A stretch of DNA of 27,904 nucleotides from Bacteroidales bacterium (GTDB taxonomy: Bacteria; Bacteroidota; Bacteroidia; Bacteroidales; Bacteroidaceae): NCBI GenBank assembly GCA_004556745.1, contig SFFY01000029.1:1-27904 (forward strand), written 5' to 3'. The position numbers and the translations under genes were made by a program. The notes below the pieces were generated by a model that was given only the letters and a program-made list of their open reading frames with translations, searched no databases and was not told the origin of the DNA. Shown here piece by piece: positions 1 to 6,973 of this stretch (its first letter is position 1; the number at the start of each line of letters is the position of its first letter).

Positions 1-1
1 T

Positions 2-1378
2 TTCTCTGTACCAACCCAGACAGGCTTTGCAACTACTGTAAGTGTGAAATGCGGTGATGATTTTGACGCAGAGCAAACCACTTCAACCATTTCTTATAGT
101 ACGAAGAGTTCTGTAACCACTTACAACTGGGAGCAAATCACTCCGACCAACAACGGCGACGGCACCTATACCGTGCCTGCCGACAAGATGAAAGGCGACT
201 TGCAGATTACGGTTACTTATACAAAAGACGTGATGGCTCTGATTAAGGCCGGCAAGCAAGTGTTCAGAATAAAGAATGTTGCCACCACAAACTATCCATA
301 TTTGAAAGTTGCCACTGCCGATGCAAGTTCTGGTTCAAGATTTTCGCAGGGAGACAAGATACTTTATCACGTTAACGCAGAGACAGCTACAGCAGACGGA
401 GCATCGTGCCTGTGGCGCTTGATGCCCGCTGGAACGGACCAATACTATTTGCGCTCTCAGTGTTTGACTTTGTCCGACATGAAGACTGTCACCACTGGTA
501 CAAATCCTAAAAACAATGACTATCCCGTTAAAATGGCCGATGCCTACGATTCAGAAGGAAATGCTCAGGGACAGATAATTTACTTGCATCAGACAGGCAG
601 CAATTACGGATTTTCTACTTCGAGTAGTACTGCTGGCTACAACTTTATGCACGCTGTTGTTCATGGTGGTCCGAGTAGCACCGATACGAAATACCCTGCC
701 ACCCAAAATGGTTACTACGTTACTACTTGGAATCAAACGGAAAACGCTTCCAAATGGACTTTTGAAGAAGTCAATGAAATCGGCATCACGATTGGCGCGA
801 GCGGCTACGCATCCGTCAACTACGACTTCCCCGTGAAATTCCCCGCTGGCGTGAAGGTTTATAAGAAGGCACTGGAAGCTGCTACGTACATCAAGCTCGA
901 AGAAATCCCCGCAGGTTCTGACGGCTGCGTATCGCTGCCCACGGGCAACGCCGCATTCGTAGCCAGCACGGAAGGCGCAAGCATCACGCTCGAAATCCTT
1001 TTGGACGAGCCGGCTGCCATTGAGGGCGGCACGGGCGTAAACGGCACGTACCTCGCCACGACCTTCGACGCAACCAGCGCAGCCAATATCTACGGCATTG
1101 CAAAGAAAGACGATGTAGTGGCATTCTACAAAATGCAGGGCGGCACCACGATTAAGCAAAACAAGGGCTATATCCAGTCTGCCACGAGCAGCGCACCGCG
1201 TATGGAACTCACCTTCGGCGAAGGCGCAACCACGGACATCGAAAGCGTGCTCGAGGATAACAGCCGCCGCGAAAGCATCGACACCTCCGTGCTCTACGAC
1301 CTCAACGGCCGCCGCGTGCTCTATCCCTCTCGCGGCATCTACGTAACGGCCAGCGGCCAGCGCATCTTCCTTAAATAG
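2..1378 (+). CDS. Secreted surface protein, C-terminal part (5'-truncated by window edge)
   Basis: The reading frame is open from base 2, so this is the 3' portion of a longer gene; the GTG at 44 is only an internal valine. About the first 60 residues resemble a bacterial surface repeat domain (a GDGTYTVPADKM stretch, then a beta-rich ITVTYTKDV end). A variable middle follows, then a C-terminal module common in Prevotella/Bacteroides surface proteins, starting near base 780 (EIGITIGASGYASVNYD). The end carries YDLNGRRV and a short GIYV...IFLK strand, which resembles a type IX secretion sorting domain but is short, so export by that route is an inference. The part before about base 775 looks AT-richer than the part after it. 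Probably cell-surface or secreted; ligand unknown. A small gene follows after 50 bp. Confidence 0.75.
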   Translation, partial: FSVPTQTGFATTVSVKCGDDFDAEQTTSTISYSTKSSVTTYNWEQITPTNNGDGTYTVPADKMKGDLQITVTYTKDVMALIKAGKQVFRIKNVATTNYPYLKVATADASSGSRFSQGDKILYHVNAETATADGASCLWRLMPAGTDQYYLRSQCLTLSDMKTVTTGTNPKNNDYPVKMADAYDSEGNAQGQIIYLHQTGSNYGFSTSSSTAGYNFMHAVVHGGPSSTDTKYPATQNGYYVTTWNQTENASKWTFEEVNEIGITIGASGYASVNYDFPVKFPAGVKVYKKALEAATYIKLEEIPAGSDGCVSLPTGNAAFVASTEGASITLEILLDEPAAIEGGTGVNGTYLATTFDATSAANIYGIAKKDDVVAFYKMQGGTTIKQNKGYIQSATSSAPRMELTFGEGATTDIESVLEDNSRRESIDTSVLYDLNGRRVLYPSRGIYVTASGQRIFLK

Positions 1379-1428
1379 GACATATCATTACTATTCTTTC
1401 CCCAAATCATTACTATAAGATTTTAACT

Positions 1429-1620
1429 ATGAAGAAATTATATGTTTCCCCCGTATGCCGCGCATACAATCTCGAAATAGAGAGTGCCATTCTTAGCGGT
1501 TCTTACGACAAGAAAGAACAGGAAATCGACGGTGCCGACTTCGATACCAACAAGAAGGGCTTCGACATGTGGCAGGACATGGACAACGAATCGAACTACG
1601 GCACAGCCACGGGCTGGTAA
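1429..1620 (+). CDS. Small 63-aa protein following the surface protein gene
   Basis: A short ORF starts with MKKLYVSP, continues with a hydrophobic/acidic segment (LEIESAILSGS), and ends in a polar, Asp/Asn/Lys-rich tail finishing in GW. It has no clear signal peptide or membrane segment. From memory, short proteins with an MKK-Y-P start and an 'LSGS/LAGS'-like segment are frequent in Prevotella and Bacteroides, often beside exported proteins, and their function is not known to me. It lies 50 bp after the surface protein gene on the same strand with no terminator between them, so cotranscription is likely; a strong terminator follows 55 bp after its stop. The LSGS segment is reminiscent of a double-glycine leader, but there is no peptidase/transporter gene here to support that. 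Confidence 0.6.
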   Translation: MKKLYVSPVCRAYNLEIESAILSGSYDKKEQEIDGADFDTNKKGFDMWQDMDNESNYGTATGW

Positions 1621-1675
1621 GCCGCACCCCCATTGCCGCAGCGGCGGCAATCTACCGAAAGATTTTAGAAAAAAA

Positions 1676-1708
1676 GGGCGTGACGCACGTGTGTCACGCC
1701 CTTTTTTT
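1676..1708 (+). terminator. Rho-independent terminator
   Basis: A perfect 9-bp stem (GGGCGTGAC 1676-1684 with GTCACGCCC 1693-1701) has an 8-nt loop and is followed by seven T. The arm is preceded by an A run, so it could also act on the other strand. It closes the surface protein/small protein unit. Confidence 0.85.
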
Positions 1709-1730
1709 GCGCATTGCAAAGGTTAAGATT

Positions 1731-2214
1731 TTTTTTGCCCACGAATCTCACGAATAATATGATTACGCGTTGGTTGAAGTAGAGCGTTAAGTGCCTGGAA
1801 GGCACTACAAAAGCGTAGCTTTTTGATAACCGGGGACGAAGTCCTCGGTAAATGCAATCGTGAAAGTTCTGCCTGGAAGGCAGTACGCCACAGGACATGT
1901 CCTGTATACCATTCCTCAGGCGTAGTGCCTTCCAGGCACATCGGCCACATATTGCCTATCCGAGGACTTCGTCCCCGGTTATCGTCGCTACGCTCCGTAG
2001 TGCCTTCCAGGCACTTAACACCTAATTCAACCCAATGCGCAATCATTGAATTCGTAAAAATTCGTGCGACCGAACAGGTCGCCATTATAATGTAGAGCAA
2101 TGAATTCGTGTAGATTTCTTGACATTTTCGGCTGCGCTCGGCAATATGAGCAAGCTCTATTGCGCTCGTTGGCATGAAAATTCGTGTAGATTCGTGTGAT
2201 TCGTGGGCAAAAAA
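1731..2214. repeat. 484-bp nested palindromic repeat element with 25-bp terminal inverted repeats
   Basis: Outer arms 1731-1755 and 2190-2214 are inverted copies with 24 of 25 matches (TTTTTTGCCCACGAAT core). Inside are three further inverted pairs: 1787-1808 with 1997-2018 (22 nt perfect), 1825-1848 with 1960-1983 (24 nt perfect) and 1870-1889 with 1919-1938 (19 of 20). A perfect 16-nt palindrome sits near the apex at 1890-1905. Segments 1751-1786 and 2019-2054 are also imperfectly complementary. The right part (2060-2200) holds TTCGTGTAGATT-like and GCGACCTGTTCGGTCGC-like units; the latter recurs in inverted orientation at 27690-27776. No credible gene lies within. Resembles a MITE-like or clustered interspersed repeat; no target-site duplication was established. 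Confidence 0.7.
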
Positions 2215-2307
2215 AGATTCGTGGGTAAAAAACATTTGCGGATAAGTTAACCAACAAATTACTTATGTACTATATTCAATAGTTTAGTGGTAAGTTATAA
2301 CACCCAC

Positions 2308-2336
2308 CTTAACACTTTCTTAACCGCTTTGTAACA
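2308..2336 (+). promoter_or_regulatory. Pho-type box: three 7-mers with 4-bp spacers
   Basis: CTTAACA (2308-2314), CTTAACC (2319-2325) and TGTAACA (2330-2336) are separated by CTTT and GCTT. The 7+4 layout at 11-bp spacing is the known architecture of PhoB-family operators, and CTTAAC resembles the cyanobacterial Pho-box half site. The array ends about 20 bp before the predicted -7 box of a phosphate transporter gene, where an OmpR-family activator would be expected to bind. The linked regulator at 6230-6910 is the natural candidate. Binding is inferred. Confidence 0.55.
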
Positions 2337-2356
2337 GCGCGGCAACATTCGCTCCA

Positions 2357-2364
2357 TAATTTTG
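2357..2364 (+). promoter_or_regulatory. Bacteroidetes -7 promoter box for the phosphate transporter
   Basis: TAATTTTG fits the Bacteroidetes -7 consensus TAnnTTTG. No convincing -33 TTTG lies at the usual distance, which fits activator dependence. Transcription would start near 2369-2371, leaving about 10 nt before the ATG at 2381 or about 25 nt before the ATG at 2396. Confidence 0.6.
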
Positions 2365-2380
2365 CAGCACACAATAATCA

Positions 2381-4645
2381 ATGTATTTTTTATTTATGGA
2401 ATGGATGTACTTTGGAATAATAGCATTCCTCTTTATCCTCGCGGCGTTCGACCTCTGGGTAGGCGTAAGCAACGACGCCGTTAACTTTCTCAATTCTGCC
2501 ATCGGCTCTAAGGTGGCGCGTTTCCGCACTATTGTAACAGTGGCGGCCGTGGGCGTGTTCTGCGGCGCGGTGATGAGCGACGGCATGATGGACATTGCCC
2601 GCCACGGCATCATGCGCCCCGAGCAGTTCGTCTTCGGCGAGGTGATGCTCGTGTTTCTCGCCGTAATGGTGACCGACGTGGTGCTGCTCGACATCTTCAA
2701 CTCGCTCGGCATGCCCACGTCGACCACGGTATCAATGGTGTTTGAACTGCTCGGCGCGACCTTCGCGTTCAGTATGCTGAAAATGGCGGGCGGCTCCGCG
2801 CTGCCTTTCGGCGCGTATATGAACACCGATAAGGCACTGCAGGTAATCCTCGCCATTTTCCTTTCGGTGGCGGTGGCGTTTGTGATAGGCTCGTTCGTGC
2901 AATACGTGGCGCGCCTGCTCTTCACCTTCAACTACGGCAAGCGGCTGCGCTGGAAAATCGGCCTCTTCGGCGGCGTGGCCATCACCGCCATTATCTACTT
3001 CATGCTCTTCAAGGGATTGAAGCACCTCTCGTTTATGACGGCGGAGGTGAAAGGCTTTTTAGATGAACATATATTTATTGTGCTCGGCACGTGCCTCGTG
3101 GTGTTCACGCTGCTGATGCAGCTGCTCCATGCACTGAAAGTAAACGTGTTCCGCATCGTGGTGCTCACCGGCACGTTCGCCCTCGCCACGGCATTTGCCG
3201 GCAACGACCTCGTGAACTTCATCGGCGTGCCCCTCGCGGGTCTGTCGTCGTTCCGCGACTTCGCCGCCTCGGGCAGCACCGACGCGTGGGGCTTTACGAT
3301 GGACTCGCTCAATGCCTCGGCTCACACGCAACCCGTGTTCCTCTTCGCCGCCGGCCTGATCATGGTGTTCTCGCTGGCGCGGTCGAAGAAGGCGCACAAT
3401 GTGGTGAAGACCGAGGTGGGGCTGTCGCGCAGCGATGAGGGCGACGAGATGTTCGGCTCTTCGCGCGTGGCCCGCAGCCTGGTGCGCATGGGGGCAAACG
3501 TAGGCACATTCGTGCAGCGCATCACGCCACGCCCCGTGGCGAACTTCGTGGAACGCCGCTTTGCACCCGCCGATGCGCCCCTGCCCGACGGCGCGGCATA
3601 CGACCTCGTGCGCGCTTCGGTGAACCTCGTCGTAGCCGCCCTGCTCATCGCCCTCGGCACGTCCCTGAAACTCCCGCTCTCCACCACCTACGTAACCTTT
3701 ATGGTGGCAATGGGTTCCTCGCTCGCCGACCGCGCCTGGAGCCGCGAGAGCGCGGTGTTCCGCGTGACGGGGGTGCTTACGGTGATCGGCGGTTGGTTCA
3801 TCACCGCCGGCGTGGCATTCACGGCGTGCTTCTTCGTGGCCCTCGCCATGCGCTTCGGCGGCGTGCCGGCAATAGTCATCATCGTCGGCGCAGGCATCTA
3901 CGCCCTCATTCACAGCCAGCGCCGCTTTGCCAAAAAGCAGGCCGAAGAAGAAAAAGAGGACGACGTGCTCTTTCACCAGATGTGCCGCTGCCGCGACCCG
4001 AAGGCCATCGGCGGCATGCTGCTGCGCCACCTCTCGGTGAGCGTGGCCGAAAAGACCGTGAAATATTCCGACATCCTCACTGCCGCCACCGACGGACTGT
4101 TTCAAGAACGCCGCAGGTTGCTCAAGCAGGCAGAGCGCGACCTCGAAATGGAAAAGATGCTGCTCAAAAGCCTGCGCCGCCGCGAAACCATAGGGTTGCG
4201 CCGCGCCGACGCGGCAGAGGCCGTAAGGCTGAGCACATCGTTCCACCTCGTGCACAACTCTCTGCGCCAAATCCACTACGGACTGATGCGCCTCTGCGAA
4301 CCGGCGAAGGAGCATGTGGACAATAACTTCTCGCCCATTGCGCCGGAACTCGCCTCGCGCTACCTCGCCCTGCGCGACCGCCTCGTGGCACTGCTCGACA
4401 ACACTGCTGTACGCATTCGCCAGACCGACGCGCCGCTCGACATTCAGGACATCTCCGACGAGGCCGTAAAGCTGAAAAACGACTTTGCCGCTTTCCGCCA
4501 CGAAGTGATGCTCCTGCTGCAAACGCCGGGCGCACATCTCGTAACGCTATCGCTCCTGCTCCACGTGACGCAAGAGACGGAGCAAATCGTGAAAGAACTG
4601 CGCACCCTCATCAAAAGCGTGCGCCGCTTCAGAGAATTGGTTTAG
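2381..4645 (+). CDS. Inorganic phosphate transporter, Pit (PHO-4) family with PhoU-like C-terminal tail
   Basis: Inner-membrane, ion-coupled phosphate permease. Both halves of the PHO-4 signature are visible: VGVSNDAVNFLNSAIGSK near residues 27-44 and AGNDLVNFIGVPLAG near 272-286, each within strings of hydrophobic helices, plus PTSTTVS- and PLSTTYV-type repeats. After about residue 510 the protein becomes charged and helical for some 240 residues, resembling the PhoU-like cytoplasmic tail of Bacteroides Pit proteins, and accounting for the 754-aa length against roughly 400-500 for plain Pit. The start is uncertain: ATG 2381 gives MYFLFMEW; ATG 2396 (MEWMYFG) gives a longer leader and a more family-like N-terminus. 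A Pho-type box and a -7 box lie upstream; a porin and a two-component system follow on the same strand. Confidence 0.92.
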   Translation: MYFLFMEWMYFGIIAFLFILAAFDLWVGVSNDAVNFLNSAIGSKVARFRTIVTVAAVGVFCGAVMSDGMMDIARHGIMRPEQFVFGEVMLVFLAVMVTDVVLLDIFNSLGMPTSTTVSMVFELLGATFAFSMLKMAGGSALPFGAYMNTDKALQVILAIFLSVAVAFVIGSFVQYVARLLFTFNYGKRLRWKIGLFGGVAITAIIYFMLFKGLKHLSFMTAEVKGFLDEHIFIVLGTCLVVFTLLMQLLHALKVNVFRIVVLTGTFALATAFAGNDLVNFIGVPLAGLSSFRDFAASGSTDAWGFTMDSLNASAHTQPVFLFAAGLIMVFSLARSKKAHNVVKTEVGLSRSDEGDEMFGSSRVARSLVRMGANVGTFVQRITPRPVANFVERRFAPADAPLPDGAAYDLVRASVNLVVAALLIALGTSLKLPLSTTYVTFMVAMGSSLADRAWSRESAVFRVTGVLTVIGGWFITAGVAFTACFFVALAMRFGGVPAIVIIVGAGIYALIHSQRRFAKKQAEEEKEDDVLFHQMCRCRDPKAIGGMLLRHLSVSVAEKTVKYSDILTAATDGLFQERRRLLKQAERDLEMEKMLLKSLRRRETIGLRRADAAEAVRLSTSFHLVHNSLRQIHYGLMRLCEPAKEHVDNNFSPIAPELASRYLALRDRLVALLDNTAVRIRQTDAPLDIQDISDEAVKLKNDFAAFRHEVMLLLQTPGAHLVTLSLLLHVTQETEQIVKELRTLIKSVRRFRELV

Positions 4646-4656
4646 CCTGGCTGTCT

Positions 4657-5006
4657 TATACGCCCGCCACGTACGCCGAAAGGGAAAGTGATTGTGGCAG
4701 GCTGAAAGCCCAGATGTTGCCCAGAGCCCAGGGCAACGCCCTGGGTAGCGATATTGCATTGATTAAAGTGTCTCGCTCTGCAAGAGCAGCCTTCATTATG
4801 AGGGGCAACGCCCCGCGGCATTGCGTGCTGGGTTACGCGCTTGGAGCGCGTGGCATTTTTGCGGTGGCGCAAAAATGCCGAATGTATCAATCGCGGCGTA
4901 CATTTCCCCAGGGCGTTGCCCTGGGCTCGGGGCAGCAATTGGGCTTACAGCCCGCCCCAATCACGGTTGCGCCGCATGGATTAGGGGCGTATTTTATACG
5001 CCCGCC
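4657..5006. repeat. Intergenic inverted-repeat element (GGGCAACGCCC family)
   Basis: This fills the 457-bp gap between the transporter and porin genes. Arms 4690-4745 and 4906-4962 are imperfect inverted copies sharing CCAGGGCAACGCCCTGG and a GGGCTGTAAGCCC-like unit. The 24 nt at 4938-4961 recur exactly at 20394-20417. A perfect 12-bp hairpin (GGCATTTTTGCG arm) lies at 4853-4880. TATACGCCCGCC occurs at 4657-4668 and again at 4995-5006, the latter within a GGGCGT...ACGCCC palindrome. It resembles interspersed palindromic repeats common between Bacteroidetes genes. No gene is seen inside. Confidence 0.65.
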
Positions 5007-5102
5007 GCGCAAGATAATTAGTCAACCATGTTTCCTGGTAGAAAATATAGCGGTTTATTCAACCAACGAGTATTATCTATAAAAATCTAAAAAACCTCCA
5101 AT

Positions 5103-6140
5103 ATGCTTATCAAGCCTTTACTGCCGCTCGCTTTCTGCCTCTGCGCCGCGCTGCCGGCAATAGCCGAAACGCCTGCCGACTCCGCCAAAAACAAGAAGCC
5201 TTTGCCCGAGTGGCTGCCGAAAATCAGTGGCACGCTCCGCGCCAAGGGCGAATACCAGACGCGCGACAAAGAAGGACGTTTTGAGGTGCGCAATGCCCGC
5301 GTGGCACTCGACGGAAACGTGACACCCATCGTGATTTACCGCGCCGAGGTAGACCTGTCCGACGAGGGGCGCATCCGTATGCTCGATGCCTACGCCGGCG
5401 TGCTGCCCGTGAAAGGCTTGACGCTACGCATCGGACAGATGCGCGTGCCGTTCAGCATCGACGCGCACCGCTCTCCCCACAAGCAATATTTCGCCAACCG
5501 CTCCTTTATCGCCAAGCAAGTGGGCGACGTGCGCGACGTGGGACTCTGCGCCTCGTACACCCTGCCCAAAACGCCGCTCACCATCGAGGGCGGGCTCTTC
5601 AACGGCTCGGGACTGACCGACCAGAAAGACTATTGGACGAAAAACCTCAACTTTTCGGCAAAGGTGCAATGGAAACCTGTGAAGATGCTCACGCTGCAAG
5701 GCTCAGTACAGAAGATTTCGCCCACGGGTGGTACGGTGATGCTCTACGACGGTGGGGCATCGTTCAACCACGCCGGCGTGTTCCTCGAAGCCGAATATCT
5801 GCGCAAGCATTACAAGAATAATGCCTACCACGCCGTGAATGCGCTCAATACGATGGCGGCCTATACACTGCCGCTGCGCCGCGTGTTCGACCATCTGCGC
5901 TTCCTGACGCGCTTCGACATGATGGACGACCACAGCAACGGCAGCCTCAACGACGAGGGCGTGCTGCAGACCGACGATGCCGCACGCAAAAGGCTCACGG
6001 CAGGCATCACGCTCGGCTTTGCCAAGCGCCTCTCGGCCGAACTGCGCCTCAACTACGAAAAGTATTTCTACGACAAAGGCGCGGCCATGAAAACCTCCGA
6101 GCGCGACAAGGTGGTCATGGAAATGATGATACATTTCTGA
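5103..6140 (+). CDS. Phosphate-selective porin, OprP/OprO family
   Basis: Outer-membrane beta-barrel predicted to admit phosphate or polyphosphate to the periplasm. Residues 1-21 form a signal peptide with an AIA-E cleavage site. The mature protein has the family's pattern: an amphipathic start (LPEWLPKISGTLRAKGEYQ), then alternating strands such as FEVRNARVALDGNV, IVIYRAEVDLSDEG, MLDAYAGVLPVKGLTLRIGQM and VPFS. The last residue is phenylalanine (MMIHF), as expected for a barrel assembled by the BAM machinery. At 345 aa it is shorter than Pseudomonas OprP (about 440) but usual for Bacteroidetes relatives. It sits between a Pit transporter and a PhoB/PhoR-like pair, which supports a phosphate role. 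No clear TAnnTTTG box was found just upstream, so readthrough from the transporter gene is possible. Confidence 0.85.
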   Translation: MLIKPLLPLAFCLCAALPAIAETPADSAKNKKPLPEWLPKISGTLRAKGEYQTRDKEGRFEVRNARVALDGNVTPIVIYRAEVDLSDEGRIRMLDAYAGVLPVKGLTLRIGQMRVPFSIDAHRSPHKQYFANRSFIAKQVGDVRDVGLCASYTLPKTPLTIEGGLFNGSGLTDQKDYWTKNLNFSAKVQWKPVKMLTLQGSVQKISPTGGTVMLYDGGASFNHAGVFLEAEYLRKHYKNNAYHAVNALNTMAAYTLPLRRVFDHLRFLTRFDMMDDHSNGSLNDEGVLQTDDAARKRLTAGITLGFAKRLSAELRLNYEKYFYDKGAAMKTSERDKVVMEMMIHF

Positions 6141-6229
6141 TTTTTGCTCCCGCTTTTCGTGCTTTCCTGCGCAGAAATAACTAATATTGCAAGGCGAAAC
6201 GCCCCTGCTCCACACAATATTATATATAT

Positions 6230-6910
6230 ATGGTATCTTCAAAAAAGATTTTGGTTGTAGACGATGAGCCGGACTTGCGCGAGATTTTGCAATGCAATCT
6301 CGAAAACGCCGGCTATGAAGTGGTAACCGCCGCCTCGGCCGAAGAGGCTATCACGCTGCTCTCGCCCGACATCATGCTTGTGCTGCTCGATGTGATGCTC
6401 GGCGGCATGTCGGGCTTCCGCATGGCAGAAAAGATGCGCAAGGAACTCCACAACGATACGCCCATCATCTTTCTCACGGCCAAGGACGCGGAGAAAGATC
6501 TGCTCACCGGCTTCTCGGCAGGTGGCGACGACTACATCTGCAAACCGTTTTCCCTGCACGAGGTGCTGGCACGCATCAGCGCCGTGCTGCGTCGCAGTGG
6601 CACGGAGGCGTTGAAACCGAAAACGCTGACCTCCGAAGGACTGACGATCGACTTTGAGCGCAAAGCGGCCTACGTGGAAGGCATGGAGGTGCGCCTTTCG
6701 CCCAAAGAGTTCGGCATTCTCAGCCTTATGGTGCGGCAGCCGGGGCGCGTGTTCTCGCGAGACGAAATCCTCGCGGCGGTTTGGCGCGGCACCAACTGCA
6801 TCGTCATCGACCGCACCATCGACGTACACATCGCCCGGCTGCGCAAAAAGCTCGGTGCGGCCGGCCTGCGCCTCACCAACCGCTCGGGCTACGGCTATTG
6901 TTTTGAATAA
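6230..6910 (+). CDS. Response regulator, OmpR/PhoB family
   Basis: Cytoplasmic DNA-binding regulator. The N-terminal receiver domain has the acidic pair D11-D12, phospho-acceptor D54 (VLLDVMLGG), T83 (IIFLTAKD) and K105 (ICKPF). The C-terminal winged-helix domain (about residues 125-226) has the family signatures VRLSPKEFGILSLM, RDEILAAVW and RTIDVHIARLRKKLG. The length of 226 aa is standard. A kinase gene follows after 63 bp, and a phosphate porin and transporter precede it, so a PhoB-like role is the best guess, with the 2308-2336 box as a likely target; other OmpR-family roles (for example RprY-like) cannot be excluded. A weak -7-like TAATATTG lies at 6182-6189. Confidence 0.9.
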   Translation: MVSSKKILVVDDEPDLREILQCNLENAGYEVVTAASAEEAITLLSPDIMLVLLDVMLGGMSGFRMAEKMRKELHNDTPIIFLTAKDAEKDLLTGFSAGGDDYICKPFSLHEVLARISAVLRRSGTEALKPKTLTSEGLTIDFERKAAYVEGMEVRLSPKEFGILSLMVRQPGRVFSRDEILAAVWRGTNCIVIDRTIDVHIARLRKKLGAAGLRLTNRSGYGYCFE

Positions 6911-6921
6911 AAGGGGATTTT

Positions 6922-6969
6922 GTCTACTCGTTTACTTGTCTACTTGTTAACTCGTCTACTCGTTTACTA
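6922..6969 (+). repeat. Tandem repeat: three 16-bp units (six 8-bp units) between regulator and kinase
   Basis: Units start at 6922, 6938 and 6954; each is two degenerate copies of GTCTACTC/GTTTACTT. The array fills almost all of the 63-bp gap between the two genes and ends 4 bp before the kinase start codon. Such arrays can change copy number by slippage, which here would alter only the kinase leader. Confidence 0.8.
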
Positions 6970-6973
6970 AAAA

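Noticed and set aside
551..1159. 202-aa minus-strand ORF within the surface protein gene
   Set aside because: Antisense to a clearly protein-like frame; low-complexity Arg/Val/Cys-rich translation without motifs.
1823..2095. ORFs on both strands between 1720 and 2257
   Set aside because: They are readings through nested palindromic repeats and have no protein character.
3059..4537. 492-aa minus-strand ORF opposite the Pit gene
   Set aside because: His/Glu/Arg-rich translation typical of antisense frames of GC-rich genes; the plus strand encodes an unmistakable transporter.
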